DNA of 64,000 bases from Corynebacterium meridianum. Lineage in GTDB: Bacteria; Actinomycetota; Actinomycetes; Mycobacteriales; Mycobacteriaceae. This document shows, one piece after another, positions 12,384 through 22,410 of this stretch; the first letter of the stretch is position 1; the number at the start of each line of letters is the position of its first letter. A model generated the notes under the pieces. The model had not been told where the DNA came from and did not search any database. It saw nothing but the letters and a program-made list of their open reading frames with translations. Location of the stretch: positions 372,001 to 436,000 of the forward strand of contig NZ_JAEIOS010000011.1 of the NCBI RefSeq assembly GCF_016342265.1, in the 5' to 3' direction. The position numbers and the translations under genes were made by a program.

Positions 12384-13370
12384 TCACTCGGTCGGCTGGT
12401 GCGGTGCCATGATCCCACGGGTCCGCCGGACGTCACGGTCCATCGCCGTGAGGAGATCATCGACTCCGTCGAACTTCTCCATGCCCCGCAGATGCTCGAT
12501 GAACTCGATCTCGCAGTGCCTGCCGTAGAGATCCGCCTCCCGGTCCAGGACGAAGGCCTCGACGCTACGCCGTTCATCGCCGAAGGTCGGGTTAGTGCCG
12601 ACTGAGATCGCGGTGATGTACCGGGTTCCGGGAACCATGTCGCCCTCCAGCGGACCCGCGTCGGGATCGTCGGTGACCGTGAACCAACCGCAGTACACGC
12701 CGTCAGCTGGAACGGCGACGGTTTCCGGGAAGTAGAGGTTCGCGGTGGGATAGCCGAGTTCCCGGCCGCCCCGGCCAGCACCCCGGACCACCTCACCGGA
12801 CAGCCGGAAGGGCCGCCCGAGCGCCCAGTTCGCTCTGGCTACATCCCCCTCGCGCAGCAGGCCCCGGATGACCGAGGATGAGATGGTCGTCCCGTCCTCG
12901 GTGAGCAGCCCCTGGACGTCCACCTCGATACCGCGCCCGGAACCGAGCTCACGGAGGGTGTCGGTGGTTCCCGCGGCGCGGTGTCCGAAGGTGAAGTTCT
13001 CCCCCACCACGACGGCCGCGGCACGGAGCTTTTCCACGAGGACTCCGTCGACGAACTCCTCCGGTGTCAGCTTCGCCATTTCCGCGGTGAAAGGGGCGAC
13101 GAGCATGTGGTCCACCCCGAGTTCCCTGGCCAGGTCCGCGCGGGTGGTCACGGTACCGAGCATCGGGGGAAGTCTGTCAGGGGCGAAAACCGACATGGGA
13201 TGCGGATCGAAGGTCATGAGGACCGCGGGAAGGTCCAGCTCCCGCGCACGCCGGGTCGCCGCCCCGATGAGCCTGCGGTGACCGCGGTGGACCCCGTCGA
13301 ACACACCGATCGTCACCACCGAGCCTTCGAGGTCGGCGGGTATCTGCTCCAGTCCGTGCCAAATGTCCAC
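12384..13370 (-). CDS. ribF: Bifunctional riboflavin kinase / FAD synthetase
   Basis: Makes FMN and FAD from riboflavin. 328 residues. N-terminal nucleotidyltransferase domain with GVFDGVHRGHRRLI (HxGH) and MTFDPHPMSVF; C-terminal kinase domain with GRELGYPTANLYFP. GTG start at 13370 with the -10 TAACCT 6 nt upstream, so the mRNA is probably leaderless. Divergent from truB with only 34 nt between start codons. Confidence 0.95.
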   Translation of the reverse strand: MDIWHGLEQIPADLEGSVVTIGVFDGVHRGHRRLIGAATRRARELDLPAVLMTFDPHPMSVFAPDRLPPMLGTVTTRADLARELGVDHMLVAPFTAEMAKLTPEEFVDGVLVEKLRAAAVVVGENFTFGHRAAGTTDTLRELGSGRGIEVDVQGLLTEDGTTISSSVIRGLLREGDVARANWALGRPFRLSGEVVRGAGRGGRELGYPTANLYFPETVAVPADGVYCGWFTVTDDPDAGPLEGDMVPGTRYITAISVGTNPTFGDERRSVEAFVLDREADLYGRHCEIEFIEHLRGMEKFDGVDDLLTAMDRDVRRTRGIMAPHQPTE

Positions 13371-13376
13371 CGGTAC

Positions 13377-13398
13377 AGGTTACGTGATCGCCTAAACT
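13377..13398. promoter_or_regulatory. Back-to-back leaderless promoters of ribF and truB
   Basis: Within the 34-nt gap: TAACCT (13377-13382, minus) is 6 nt before the ribF GTG, and TAAACT (13393-13398, plus) is 6 nt before the truB ATG. The two core promoters face away from each other with their upstream elements inside the opposite coding sequence. Confidence 0.55.
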
Positions 13399-13404
13399 GT
13401 CCGC

Positions 13405-14307
13405 ATGACTGATCCCCTCGCCACATCCGGGCTCGTTGTCGTGGACAAGCCCGCGGGTCTGACCTCACACGATGTGATCGCCCGCCTCCGCCGGGCCTTC
13501 GGTACACGGAAGGTCGGGCACGCCGGCACCCTCGATCCGATGGCCACCGGGGTGCTGGTCGTCGGTATCGAGCGTGGCACCCGATTTCTGGCGCACCTGG
13601 TGGCGGAAACGAAGTCCTACACGGGCACGATCCGGCTGGGCGCCTCGACATCGACGGATGATGCGGAAGGTGAGATCGTCTCCACAGCGACACCGGGAGC
13701 CGTGACCGGAGTCGATGACGCGGCGATCGCCGCAGGGCTCGCAGAACTGCGGGGCGAGATCATGCAGAAACCGAGTGCCGTCAGTGCCATCAAGATCGAC
13801 GGAAAACGCGCACATGAGCGGGTTCGGGCGGGAGAGACCGTGGACATACCGGCCCGTCCGGTGACCATCCACCGACTCGATCTCACGGATCTGCGGCGCT
13901 GTGGGGAACACATCGACCTTGACATCGACGTTCTCTGTTCCTCCGGTACCTACATTCGTTCCCTGGCACGGGACCTCGGGGACGCACTCGGGGTGGGGGG
14001 CCACCTCACCGCGCTCCGCCGCACGTCGGTGGGTCCGTTCGACATTTCCCGTGCCCTCCCCCTGGCGGAGATCATGGACCGGCCCAAGTTGTCCCTGAGC
14101 CTCGACGAGGCTCTCGCCGCGTCATTCCCGGTTCTCGAGGTAACCGACGATGAGGGGGCCGCGCTCGCGATGGGCAAATGGTTGGAACCCCGCGGTCTGA
14201 CGGGTGTACATGCGGCTGTCACACCTGACGGCCGGGCGGTGGCCCTGGTGAAGGAGGGCCGCAAACGCCTGGCGACGGTGTTCGTCGCCCGCCCGTCGAC
14301 CCTGTGA
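13405..14307 (+). CDS. truB: tRNA pseudouridine(55) synthase
   Basis: Isomerises U55 in the T loop of tRNAs. 300 residues. The N-terminal signature VVDKPAGLTSHDVI and the catalytic Asp in HAGTLDPMATGVL are intact, with YTGTIRLG and the TruB motif GTYIRSLARDLG. The C-terminal part is a short PUA-like domain. ATG at 13405, leaderless promoter. Convergent with pptT, with 6 nt between stops. Confidence 0.96.
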   Translation: MTDPLATSGLVVVDKPAGLTSHDVIARLRRAFGTRKVGHAGTLDPMATGVLVVGIERGTRFLAHLVAETKSYTGTIRLGASTSTDDAEGEIVSTATPGAVTGVDDAAIAAGLAELRGEIMQKPSAVSAIKIDGKRAHERVRAGETVDIPARPVTIHRLDLTDLRRCGEHIDLDIDVLCSSGTYIRSLARDLGDALGVGGHLTALRRTSVGPFDISRALPLAEIMDRPKLSLSLDEALAASFPVLEVTDDEGAALAMGKWLEPRGLTGVHAAVTPDGRAVALVKEGRKRLATVFVARPSTL

Positions 14308-14313
14308 CCCCGG

Positions 14314-14970
14314 CTAGGTGATCGCGGTGGTCGCGATGACGTAGCCGCCCCGCATGACCCATCTACCGGAGATGAACGGCACTGGCGTCGGACGGACCAG
14401 CAGATAGGAGACGAAGGTACCGTCGAGGCGCAGGTCGACCTCCGCCTGTTCGAATCCCAGCCACCTGTGGGTCAGCGGGAACCACGCCTTGTAGGTGGCT
14501 TCCTTCGTACAGAACAGCAGACGGTCCGCGCCATCGATTCCGGCGTCGCGGAACTTCTCCAGCTGCGGTAGTTCACCTTCCCGTGCGATTGAGCCGAGGA
14601 TCCCCTCGGGGAGTGCCTCGATGGGCTCCGCGTCGATTCCGATCGAACGGACCAGCAGGGACGGGGCGACCACCGCCGCGCGGAATCCCTCGGTGTGCGT
14701 GAGCGAGCCGGATACCGCGGGCGGGAGGAGCGGCATCCCCCGCTCGCCACGCAGGATCGGGGTCCCCGTTTCCCTTCCGAGTTGTTCGAGGGCGCGGTGC
14801 GCGCACCAGCGGGCATCTCCGAACTCCGCCTTCCGGACATCGAGGGCGTGCGTGACCAGTGCCTTCTCGAGTGGGTGCAGTCCGTTGAAGTTGGTCAGAT
14901 CGTTCACCCCGATCTCGGTCTTCACCCAGCAGAATTTCGCCGAGTTCGGGAACAGGGCACGGTCAAGCAT
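14314..14970 (-). CDS. pptT: 4'-phosphopantetheinyl transferase (PptT-like)
   Basis: Transfers the phosphopantetheine arm of CoA to acyl and peptidyl carrier proteins (fatty acid, mycolate and polyketide/NRPS synthesis). 218 residues, Sfp/EntD type. Magnesium- and CoA-binding motifs: GIDAEPIEALP and LLFCTKEATYKAWFPLT; the carrier-recognition stretch AVSGSLTHTEGF precedes them. Its ATG lies inside the 3' end of the upstream phosphoesterase (8-nt overlap), so the two are coupled. The pair matches the M. tuberculosis Rv2794c-Rv2795c pair. Confidence 0.92.
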   Translation of the reverse strand: MLDRALFPNSAKFCWVKTEIGVNDLTNFNGLHPLEKALVTHALDVRKAEFGDARWCAHRALEQLGRETGTPILRGERGMPLLPPAVSGSLTHTEGFRAAVVAPSLLVRSIGIDAEPIEALPEGILGSIAREGELPQLEKFRDAGIDGADRLLFCTKEATYKAWFPLTHRWLGFEQAEVDLRLDGTFVSYLLVRPTPVPFISGRWVMRGGYVIATTAIT

Positions 14971-15829
14971 CGCGCACCTCCATCACCGGGTACGGCCAGG
15001 TCCACCCGCCACCGGACAGGTGCCGGTTCCACTCCCGTGGATAGCCGAGCGAGACCTCTATGTGCGGGATCCCGTCGACCACCGTCTTGCCGGGGGTGTG
15101 CAGGTGCCCGTAGACCACGGCCCGGGCCCCGTACCGCTGCGCCCAGGTACGTGTGTGCCGGGTACCGCACCAGAGTGACAGCTCGGGGAAGGCCATCTTC
15201 TTCACCGGTTCGATGACCAGGGGCCAGTGGTTGATCAGGATGGTCGGACCGTTGACCTTGCTGAGTCGCTTGATCGAGTACGCCAGACGGTCCCAGCACC
15301 AGGCCCGGATATCGACGAAGGGGGCGATGGCGAACTGGTCGGTCATCACGACCTGGCGGTCGTGCGCGGCCTCCACCGCCTGTTCCACCGTGTAACCCGT
15401 CTTGCGGAACGAATAGTCGTAGAGGGTGAACAGGGGCACCACGGTGACGCCGTCGAACACCGGGTACGGGTCCTCCGGAGTGAGGACGTCGATCCTCCTG
15501 CACCCGGCGACCAGCTCGTCGTACTTGGCCCGACCCTGGTACCTGTCCGTGGAGCGGCAGAACAACTCGTGGTTTCCCGGAACCCAGATCACGCACGCGA
15601 AGTGCTTCCGGAGCCGGTTGAGGATCTGCAGCACGAGCTCGGTGCGCTCGGCCACGTCACCGGCGACGATCAGCCAGTCAGACGGGTCGCGGGGCCGGAT
15701 GGAGTCAATCATCTCCGCGTTGTCCTTCACCGCACCGTGCAGATCAGCGACAGCCCACAGCGTCTGCGTGACTCTACCCGGCGATTCAGGGGCGCCGGGT
15801 GTGCTGGAGGACCGGGGCATGAGGTTCAT
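14963..15829 (-). CDS. pptH: Metallophosphoesterase, PptH-like phosphopantetheinyl hydrolase
   Basis: 288 residues. Calcineurin-like motifs in order: AVADLHGAV (DxH variant), IVAGDVAE (GDxxE), VPGNHELF (GNHE), INHWPLV and VYGHLHTPG (GHxH). The M. tuberculosis neighbour of pptT, PptH, removes phosphopantetheine from carrier proteins and opposes PptT; by position and fold this is its orthologue, but the reaction here is inferred. I chose the ATG at 15829, which overlaps the MATE stop as TAATG; an ATG at 15820 is the alternative. It shares 8 nt with pptT. Confidence 0.82.
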   Translation of the reverse strand: MNLMPRSSSTPGAPESPGRVTQTLWAVADLHGAVKDNAEMIDSIRPRDPSDWLIVAGDVAERTELVLQILNRLRKHFACVIWVPGNHELFCRSTDRYQGRAKYDELVAGCRRIDVLTPEDPYPVFDGVTVVPLFTLYDYSFRKTGYTVEQAVEAAHDRQVVMTDQFAIAPFVDIRAWCWDRLAYSIKRLSKVNGPTILINHWPLVIEPVKKMAFPELSLWCGTRHTRTWAQRYGARAVVYGHLHTPGKTVVDGIPHIEVSLGYPREWNRHLSGGGWTWPYPVMEVRDA

Positions 15830-17190
15830 TATGCCGTACCCGTGCCGGGACGGTCCCCTTCTTCGTCGTGCTCCGCCGGGGTACTCCCCCGTGCCCAGCG
15901 CATCGAATGGAACCGCCACACCACGAATCCGAGGCGCAGAACCATGAAGGCGGCCAGTCCGCACCAGACGCCGGTGAGCCCGGTCCCCGTGAACAGCGCG
16001 AGCCAGACCCCGGGCACGAACCCGAGCAGCACCGCGGCGATCGTCGCGTTCCGCAGATAGGCGACATCCCCCGCACCCAGCAGAACACCGTCGAGGGCGA
16101 AGACCACGCCTCCGGCGATGATCATTCCGACCATCAGCCACCACGGCCCGACCATGATGGCCAGGGTTTCCCCGTCTGTGGTGAACAGCCCCGGAATGAT
16201 CGAATGACCGAGAGTGAAAACCATGGCCAGAACAACCGCCAGACCGCAGGAGAACACGGTCACCCGGGTCCCCACCCGCCGCGCGAGCAGGGAGGTTCCG
16301 GCGCCGAGGGCGGCACCCGTCAACGCCTGGGCCGCGATCGCGAGGGAATCCAGAACGAGGGAGATGAAGTTCCACAACTGCAGCAGCACCTGGTGCGCGG
16401 CGAGAGAAGCCGCCCCGAACCTGGCGGCCACCGCCGCGGCGGAGATGAAAGCGACCTGGAAGGACAGGGAGCGGGCGATGAGATCCCGGCCCATGACCAG
16501 CTGTTTTGCCATGATCCCCGGGTTCGGCCGCCAGTCCCCTCCGTGCATCCGGGCGAGGCAGACGAGAAAGAGAACGGCGGTGATCGACTCGCCGGTGAGA
16601 TTCGCCCAGGCGGAGCCAACGATCCCGAGGTAACCGACGAGATAGGGCACGAGTCCTGCGGAGGGCAGTACTCCCGCGAGCGTGAACCACAACGGCAGCC
16701 GGGTGTTCTGGATACCGCGCAGCCACCCGTTCCCCGCCATGGTCACCAGTATGAGGGGAATACCCGCACCTGCGACCCGCAACCAGGTCGTGGCTTCCGC
16801 GGCGACGACCGCGTCGCCGGCAAGCCACATGGTCAACCGGGGTGCACCGGTGAGGATCACGACCGCGATCACGGCGCCGACGGCGAGCGCCACCCACGTG
16901 GCCTGAACCCCCTCACCGATCGCCGCCGGTTTCCTTCCCGCGCCGTAGAGCCGGGCGGAGCGCGCGGTCGTCCCGTAGCTCAGGAAGGTCAGCTGCGTGG
17001 TGACCATCGCCTGGATGGTGGTCGCCGCTCCGAGCGCGGCGAGTTCGTGTTGCCCGAGCCGCCCGACAACCGCCGTGTCGAGGAGGAGATAGAGCGGTGT
17101 GGCGGCGAGGACACCGAGTGCGGGTAGCGCCAGTCCCAGTATCTGACCGAGACTGACCTTCTCCAGATTCCGGGGCGCCGTCTCCGTCAC
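15829..17190 (-). CDS. dinF: MATE family efflux transporter (DinF-like)
   Basis: Multidrug/toxin extrusion antiporter of the DinF branch. 453 residues with about 12 hydrophobic segments in two similar halves; LALPALGVLAATPLYLLLDTAVVGRLG is the typical TM1 region. GTG start at 17190 overlaps the nrnA stop (GTGA), so it is translated as part of the infB-rbfA-nrnA series. Substrate unknown. From memory the same gene sits beside nrnA in M. tuberculosis (Rv2836c). Confidence 0.88.
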   Translation of the reverse strand: MTETAPRNLEKVSLGQILGLALPALGVLAATPLYLLLDTAVVGRLGQHELAALGAATTIQAMVTTQLTFLSYGTTARSARLYGAGRKPAAIGEGVQATWVALAVGAVIAVVILTGAPRLTMWLAGDAVVAAEATTWLRVAGAGIPLILVTMAGNGWLRGIQNTRLPLWFTLAGVLPSAGLVPYLVGYLGIVGSAWANLTGESITAVLFLVCLARMHGGDWRPNPGIMAKQLVMGRDLIARSLSFQVAFISAAAVAARFGAASLAAHQVLLQLWNFISLVLDSLAIAAQALTGAALGAGTSLLARRVGTRVTVFSCGLAVVLAMVFTLGHSIIPGLFTTDGETLAIMVGPWWLMVGMIIAGGVVFALDGVLLGAGDVAYLRNATIAAVLLGFVPGVWLALFTGTGLTGVWCGLAAFMVLRLGFVVWRFHSMRWARGSTPAEHDEEGDRPGTGTA

Positions 17191-18173
17191 GCCCCGTCCC
17201 CCACGCGGAGGGCGGACGCGTGTCCGGCCACCGCACGGCGCACGGTCGCCAGGACCGCGTCCCGGGTCCCCCGGACCGTTGCGCCGGCGGCCAGCAGGTG
17301 TCCCCCTCCGCCGAGCGACGTCGCCACTGAGGCCACATCGTGGTCCGTGGACCGCAGAGAGACGGACCAGACGTCGGGGTGGTTCTCCTTGAGCAGCACC
17401 CCCACCCCCTGCCCAGTGGCGCGGATGAACTCGGTGAGGGATTCGATCGTCTCGGGGTTCGTCCGGGAGATGGTCCCGTGGTCGGCGGTGAGGACCGTCA
17501 TCCCGGGACCGTCGGGGTGGGTCTCCACCCCGGCCAGGACCCGGCCGATGATCTTCAGGGAATCCGGTGTGGTGGCGTCCATGAGGTCGACGGCGATCGC
17601 CCGCGTGTCGACGCCGCGGCCCATGAGATCAGCTGCCATCAGGTGCATCCCGGGGCCACCCCAGCGGAAACTCCCGGTGTCCGTGACCAGTCCCGCGTAG
17701 AGGGCGTGCGCCATCTCCCTGTCGATCCGGTCACCGGAACCGGTGAACCACCGGTGGAGGATCGCGGTGGTCGATTCCGCGGTCGGGTCGATGAGGTCGA
17801 CGGTCCCGAAACCGCTGTTCGACGAGTGATGGTCGACGACGAGGACACGTCGGTGCCGACGTATGTCCTCCGCACAGGTTCCGGTACGTCCGAGGTCACC
17901 GCAATCGACGGTCACCACCAGATCCGCGACGGGAAGTCGATCCACCAGACGGATGTCTCCACACCCCGGGATGGTGTACAGGTTCGCCGCGATGGGTTCA
18001 GTTTGGCCGATGACGCCGCTCGCGCTGATACCACGCCGCCGGAGCATGGCGACGGTGGCACACACGCTGCCGATCGCGTCGGCGTCGGGACGGATGTGAC
18101 CGACCACGACCGCGGTGGAGACCGTTTCCGGGTCGATCAGTTCCTCGGCGGCGGTGAAGAACGGATCCGCCAC
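17187..18173 (-). CDS. nrnA: DHH-family phosphoesterase NrnA (nanoRNase / pAp phosphatase / cyclic dinucleotide type)
   Basis: 328 residues from GTG at 18173, 4 nt after the rbfA stop; the frame is open further upstream but that part only mirrors rbfA. DHH domain: GHIRPDADAIGS, VTVDCGDLGR, VDHHSSNSGFG; C-terminal DHHA1 domain: LGGGGHLLAAGATVRG. Family members degrade 2-5 nt RNAs, dephosphorylate pAp, and in mycobacteria (CnpB, Rv2837c) hydrolyse c-di-AMP/pApA. Which activity dominates cannot be read from sequence. Confidence 0.9.
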   Translation of the reverse strand: MADPFFTAAEELIDPETVSTAVVVGHIRPDADAIGSVCATVAMLRRRGISASGVIGQTEPIAANLYTIPGCGDIRLVDRLPVADLVVTVDCGDLGRTGTCAEDIRRHRRVLVVDHHSSNSGFGTVDLIDPTAESTTAILHRWFTGSGDRIDREMAHALYAGLVTDTGSFRWGGPGMHLMAADLMGRGVDTRAIAVDLMDATTPDSLKIIGRVLAGVETHPDGPGMTVLTADHGTISRTNPETIESLTEFIRATGQGVGVLLKENHPDVWSVSLRSTDHDVASVATSLGGGGHLLAAGATVRGTRDAVLATVRRAVAGHASALRVGDGA

Positions 18174-18177
18174 GGTG

Positions 18178-18612
18178 TCAGTCCTCCTCGGTGCGGTACG
18201 GGTTCTCGTCGCCCACCGGCTTCGCGTTCTCGCGGAGTTTCGCGAGTTCCTCGTCGCGCGCCCGGGCCTTGGCGAGAAGCTGTTCCATGTGGCTCGCTGT
18301 CTGCGGCACGGTGTCGTGCGCGAAGACGAGGGTCGGTGTGAACCGGACGCCGAGATCATCACCGACGATCTTCCGGAGTTGTCCCCGGTAGCGCTTGAGT
18401 GCCTCCGCTGCCGCGGGGACGTCCGGTTCCTCGTCGAGGGTAGCGCCACGGACGGTGTAGTAGACGGTCGCCTCGTGCAGGTCCCCGGTCACCTTGCAGT
18501 CCGTGATCGTGATCAGCTCCAGCTTCCGGTCGTTGATCTCGTTCTCGATCGCGGTCGCGACGATCATCTGGATGCGCTTGGCCATGCGGGCGGCGCGGGC
18601 GTGGTCGACCAT
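18178..18612 (-). CDS. rbfA: 30S ribosome-binding factor A
   Basis: Late 16S rRNA maturation and cold-adaptation factor with a single KH-like domain. 144 residues; [22 protein letters not shown]-type N terminus and [21 protein letters not shown] are family-typical; the tail is charged. ATG at 18612. Separated from infB by 326 nt containing a strong hairpin, so its expression may not simply follow infB. Confidence 0.93.
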   Translation of the reverse strand: MVDHARAARMAKRIQMIVATAIENEINDRKLELITITDCKVTGDLHEATVYYTVRGATLDEEPDVPAAAEALKRYRGQLRKIVGDDLGVRFTPTLVFAHDTVPQTASHMEQLLAKARARDEELAKLRENAKPVGDENPYRTEED

Positions 18613-18938
18613 GGTCGGGACTCCTCACGTTTCAAGGGACACGTCGCGTCCCGGGGATCACTGCCGGTGTCCGGGTATCCCCGGTCCGGGGTTGTACGGT
18701 GCCCGATCCTACCCGTAGGTACCGACTTGTCCGTCGCCGCCCCCGGCACCGGTGATTCCCGCCCCGCTCGCGGACCGGAAGAGCCGGGGCGCCCGTGTCG
18801 CCCCCGACGGATGCGGCCTCCCGAGGGAACGCGCGGGCTCCACCGACACATGTCCGGAGATCCCCGGACGAGAGACGGAAACCACCCCGGCACCGGAATG
18901 ATTCCGGTGCCGGGGTGGTTTTTACGGGGTTCTACGGA
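18613..18938. other. infB-rbfA intergenic region
   Basis: 326 nt without a credible gene. It contains the infB-proximal hairpin (18880-18920) and GC-rich sequence. A promoter for rbfA is expected near 18640-18720 but I could not pick a clear hexamer. Confidence 0.5.
18880..18920 (-). terminator. Terminator after infB
   Basis: 17-bp perfect stem (18880-18896 with 18904-18920) and a 7-nt loop, 18 nt past the infB stop. T residues follow on both strands (TTTCCG on minus, TTTTT on plus), so it may stop transcription either way. Confidence 0.75.
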
Positions 18939-21797
18939 CTAGTCGCGGGGAACCTCGACCTGCTCGTAGGCCTCGACGATGTCACCGACGGAGATGTCCG
19001 GGTAGGACAGCACCATGCCGCACTCGTAGCCGGCGGACACCTCGGTGGCGTCGTCCTTCTCGCGACGCAGCGACACGATCGTCGCCTTCTCCGCGATGAC
19101 GTTGCCGTCACGGATGAGACGGACGGACGCATTGCGCCGGACCTTGCCGGACTCGACCATGCAGCCTGCGATGAGACCGACGGAGGACGCCTTGAACAGC
19201 GCACGGATCTCGGCACGGCCGATCTCGCGCTCCTCGTACACCGGCTTCAGCATGCCCTTCAGGGCCTGCTCGATCTCCTCGATTACCCGGTAGATGACCG
19301 AGTAGTAGCGGATCTCGACGCCTTCGGTGTTGGCTTCTTCCGTGGCCTTGCCCTCGGCGCGGACGTTGAAGCCGATGATCACGGCATCGGACGCCGCGGC
19401 CAGCGAGACGTTGGTCTGCGTGATCGCACCGACACCGCGGTCGATGATGTTCAGCTGAACCTCGTCGTCGACCTCGATCTTGAGCAGGGCCTCCTCCAGC
19501 GCCTCGACGGAGCCGGCGTTGTCGCCCTTGAGAATGAGGTTGAGTGTCGAGGTCTCCTTGAGCACCGCATCCAGATCCTCGAGGGAGACGCGCTTGCGGC
19601 TCCGCGCGGCGAGCGCGTTGCGCTTGCGGGCGGCCCGCTTGTCGGCGATCTGACGGGCCATGCGGTCGTCCTCGACCACGAGGAGGTTGTCCCCGGCGCC
19701 GCAGACTGCGTTGAGTCCCTGCACCTGGACCGGCCGCGACGGACCGGCCTCCTCGACGTCGTTGCCGTACTCGTCGACCATGCGACGGACACGACCGTGG
19801 GCGTCACCGGCGACGATGGAGTCACCGACGCGGAGGGTACCGCGGTGGACGATCACGGTGGCGACCGGACCGCGGCCGCGGTCGAGGTGCGCCTCGATGG
19901 CGACACCCTGGGCGTCCATGTCGGGGTTGGCGACGAGTTCGAGTTCGGCGTCGGCCGTCAGCAGCACTGCCTCGAGGAGAGCCTCGATGTTCGTGCCCTG
20001 CTTCGCGGAGATGTCGACGAACTGGGTGTCGCCGCCGTATTCCTCGGGTACGAGACCGTACTCGGTGAGCTGTCCGCGGATCTTCTCCGGCGACGCACCC
20101 TCCTTGTCGATCTTGTTCACCGCGACGACGACCGGGACATCGGCGGCCTTGGCGTGGTTGATCGCCTCAACCGTCTGCGGCATGACGCCGTCGTCGGCCG
20201 CGACCACGAGGATCGCGATGTCGGTTGCCTTCGCACCACGGGCACGCATGGCGGTGAACGCCTCGTGGCCGGGGGTGTCCAGCAGCGTCAGGGTACGCGG
20301 TTGATCCTCGAGGGTGACCGTCACCTGGTAGGCGCCGATGCCCTGAGTGATTCCACCGGCCTCGTCACCGCCCACGTTGGTCTTGCGGATCGTGTCGAGC
20401 AGCCGGGTCTTACCGTGGTCGACGTGACCCATGACGGTGACCACCGGGGGACGCTTGGCGAGTTCTTCCTCGTCGCCCTCGTCCTCACCGAACTGCAGGT
20501 CGAAGGACTCGAGCAGCTCCCGGTCCTCGTCTTCGGGGGAGACGACCTCGATCTTGAAGTTCATCTCCTCGCCGAGCAGCACCAGGATCTCGTCCGACAC
20601 GGACTGGGTCGCGGTAACCATCTCGCCGAGATTGAACAGGACCTGGACCAGGCTCGACGCATCGGTGTCGATCTTGTCGGCGAAGTCCGCGAGGGAGGCA
20701 CCACGGGCGAGGCGCAGCTTGGCACCGCGACCGTCCGGCAGGCGAACGCCGCTGACGACGTTCGGCGCCTGCATCGCCTCGTACTCGTTGCGCTTCTGCC
20801 GCTTGGACTTGCGTCCACGACGCGGAGCGCCACCGGGGCGTCCGAAGGCACCTGCGGTGCCACCGCGGCGTCCACCGCGACCGCCGCCTCCGCGACCGAA
20901 GCCGCCGGGACCACCGGGACCACGACCGCCGGGGCCACCGGAGCGTCCGCCACCGGCGGACTTCTGCGGCATCGCACCGGGGCTCGGGCGTTCGGGCATC
21001 ATCGCGGGGGTCGGACGACGTCCGCCGCCCTGACGCTCGGGGGAGGAACCGGTACCGGGACGTCCACCGGGGCGGGCGCCCTGGGCGCCACCCGGACGGG
21101 GACCACCACCGGGACGCGGACCACCGGTACCGGCACGACCGCCCTGGGCGCCACCCGGACGGGGACCACCCGGACGGGGGCCACCGGGGCGGGGACCGCC
21201 ACCGGGGCGCGGCTGAGTGCGTTCCGTACCGGTGGAGAAGGGGTTGTTCGCGACACGTGGGGCACGAGCCCCGGGCTTGGGGCCGGGCTTCGCCATGGGG
21301 CGCGGCATCGGGGAGCGCCCCTCGGATGCGGGCTTTTCGGCCTCATCCTTCTTCGGCGCGGCAGAAGACGGGGTTACCTTGGCTGCCGCGGGCGCCGCAT
21401 CAGCCGGGGTCGGCTTGGAGAATTCCTGGGCCGCCGGGGTCTCGTTCTTCGCCTTGGCGACTGCTTCTGCGGGGGTCGGCACCGACTTCTTGTCGGCGGG
21501 CTTCTCCGCAGCGGGCTTCGCGGCGGCGGAGCCGGGCTTCGGCGCGGAGCCGGGCTTCGCACCCGGCTTCGAGCCGGTGGAGGTCTTGGTGTCGGCGGCG
21601 GGCTTGTCACCGCCGTCCTTCTCGACACCTATCCCCTTCTCGGCGTAATAGGCCTGCATCTTCTTGACGACCGGCGATTCGACGGTCGAGGATGCTGTCT
21701 TGACGAACTCGCCCTGCTCTTTGAGCGAGGCAAGCAGTTCCTTGCTTGTAATACCGAGCTTCTTTGCGAGCTCATGTACACGTAGCTTTCCGGGCAC
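18939..21797 (-). CDS. infB: Translation initiation factor IF-2
   Basis: GTPase that brings fMet-tRNA to the 30S subunit. 952 residues. N-terminal IF2_N motif ([17 protein letters not shown]), then about 300 residues of Ala/Lys/Pro and Gly-Pro-Arg repeats (RPGGPRPGG type, 21060-21210), then a second IF2_N and the G domain: [27 protein letters not shown], followed by domains II-IV. GTG start at 21797. The long low-complexity linker is usual for actinobacterial IF-2. Position between ylxR and rbfA is the classical nusA operon order. Confidence 0.97.
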   Translation of the reverse strand: MPGKLRVHELAKKLGITSKELLASLKEQGEFVKTASSTVESPVVKKMQAYYAEKGIGVEKDGGDKPAADTKTSTGSKPGAKPGSAPKPGSAAAKPAAEKPADKKSVPTPAEAVAKAKNETPAAQEFSKPTPADAAPAAAKVTPSSAAPKKDEAEKPASEGRSPMPRPMAKPGPKPGARAPRVANNPFSTGTERTQPRPGGGPRPGGPRPGGPRPGGAQGGRAGTGGPRPGGGPRPGGAQGARPGGRPGTGSSPERQGGGRRPTPAMMPERPSPGAMPQKSAGGGRSGGPGGRGPGGPGGFGRGGGGRGGRRGGTAGAFGRPGGAPRRGRKSKRQKRNEYEAMQAPNVVSGVRLPDGRGAKLRLARGASLADFADKIDTDASSLVQVLFNLGEMVTATQSVSDEILVLLGEEMNFKIEVVSPEDEDRELLESFDLQFGEDEGDEEELAKRPPVVTVMGHVDHGKTRLLDTIRKTNVGGDEAGGITQGIGAYQVTVTLEDQPRTLTLLDTPGHEAFTAMRARGAKATDIAILVVAADDGVMPQTVEAINHAKAADVPVVVAVNKIDKEGASPEKIRGQLTEYGLVPEEYGGDTQFVDISAKQGTNIEALLEAVLLTADAELELVANPDMDAQGVAIEAHLDRGRGPVATVIVHRGTLRVGDSIVAGDAHGRVRRMVDEYGNDVEEAGPSRPVQVQGLNAVCGAGDNLLVVEDDRMARQIADKRAARKRNALAARSRKRVSLEDLDAVLKETSTLNLILKGDNAGSVEALEEALLKIEVDDEVQLNIIDRGVGAITQTNVSLAAASDAVIIGFNVRAEGKATEEANTEGVEIRYYSVIYRVIEEIEQALKGMLKPVYEEREIGRAEIRALFKASSVGLIAGCMVESGKVRRNASVRLIRDGNVIAEKATIVSLRREKDDATEVSAGYECGMVLSYPDISVGDIVEAYEQVEVPRD

Positions 21798-21923
21798 TTC
21801 TCTCCTTGTAGGTTTAGCTCCAGGCGGATCGAAGGCCGGCGGACCGCGCGTTCTTCAGATCAGCAGGCTGCCGGGTTCTCCGAGCGCCTGAAGATGTAGC
21901 GTGTGACGTTCATCGCTGATGCT

Positions 21924-22268
21924 TCATCGTGTGCTCATCAGTGTTCGTGTCTTTCCTGGGGTAGGTGGTTCAGCGGCGTGTTCCTGTATCCAGGTACGCA
22001 CCGCCTCGGTGTCCACGGGGGTGGACACCCGTAGCGCGCGGTTGAATGCGCGCCTCTTCTCTGCCAGCTCCAGTGCCTCCAGGCTCGGGGTGAGCCAGGC
22101 GCCACGTCCCTGTCTCCGGCGGGCCGGATCGGGGATGAGGCGATCGGATCGGGAAGGATCGACGACTATCCGCAGCAACTGTGTGTCCGCCTTGCGGTCA
22201 CGGGTCGCTATACAGGTACGTACACGGATACCGGTCGGTGCCTCGGCACTGCTTCCGGTTGTCCGCAT
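21924..22268 (-). CDS. ylxR: YlxR family RNA-binding protein (DUF448)
   Basis: 114 residues from the ATG at 22268, which has AGGAGA 5 nt upstream; the frame stays open to 22439 but that part is not YlxR-like. Small basic protein of the nusA-infB operon; homologues bind RNA or the nucleoid and affect RNase P or metabolic gene expression. Seen: RVRTCIATRDRK (the family's R-CVGCR segment, here with one Cys), LLRIVVDP, RGAWLTPS and the EKRRAFNRALR helix. The 125 nt before infB hold no other gene. Confidence 0.88.
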   Translation of the reverse strand: MRTTGSSAEAPTGIRVRTCIATRDRKADTQLLRIVVDPSRSDRLIPDPARRRQGRGAWLTPSLEALELAEKRRAFNRALRVSTPVDTEAVRTWIQEHAAEPPTPGKTRTLMSTR

Positions 22269-22410
22269 TTGTCTCCTCTTTGCTTTCGTCACCGTCGGTG
22301 TCACCCGGCGGTGTGCCGGGCAGGTGTCCGGAACCCGACGGGAACCGGCTATCTGCCACGACGTACTTTGGTGTCGCCTCACGCTTCCATCGGGTGATGA
22401 TCCTCCGATG

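Noticed and set aside
14963-16897. Extended 644-codon minus frame for the metallophosphoesterase
   Set aside because: Everything before 15829 lies over the MATE gene in another frame and is Arg/Gly/His-rich; the true start overlaps the MATE stop.
18795-21785. Very long open frame on the plus strand opposite infB (almost 1000 codons)
   Set aside because: It mirrors infB codon by codon, has no start signal, and its composition (Asp/Val/Leu/Gly/His-rich) is the usual antisense pattern in high-GC DNA.
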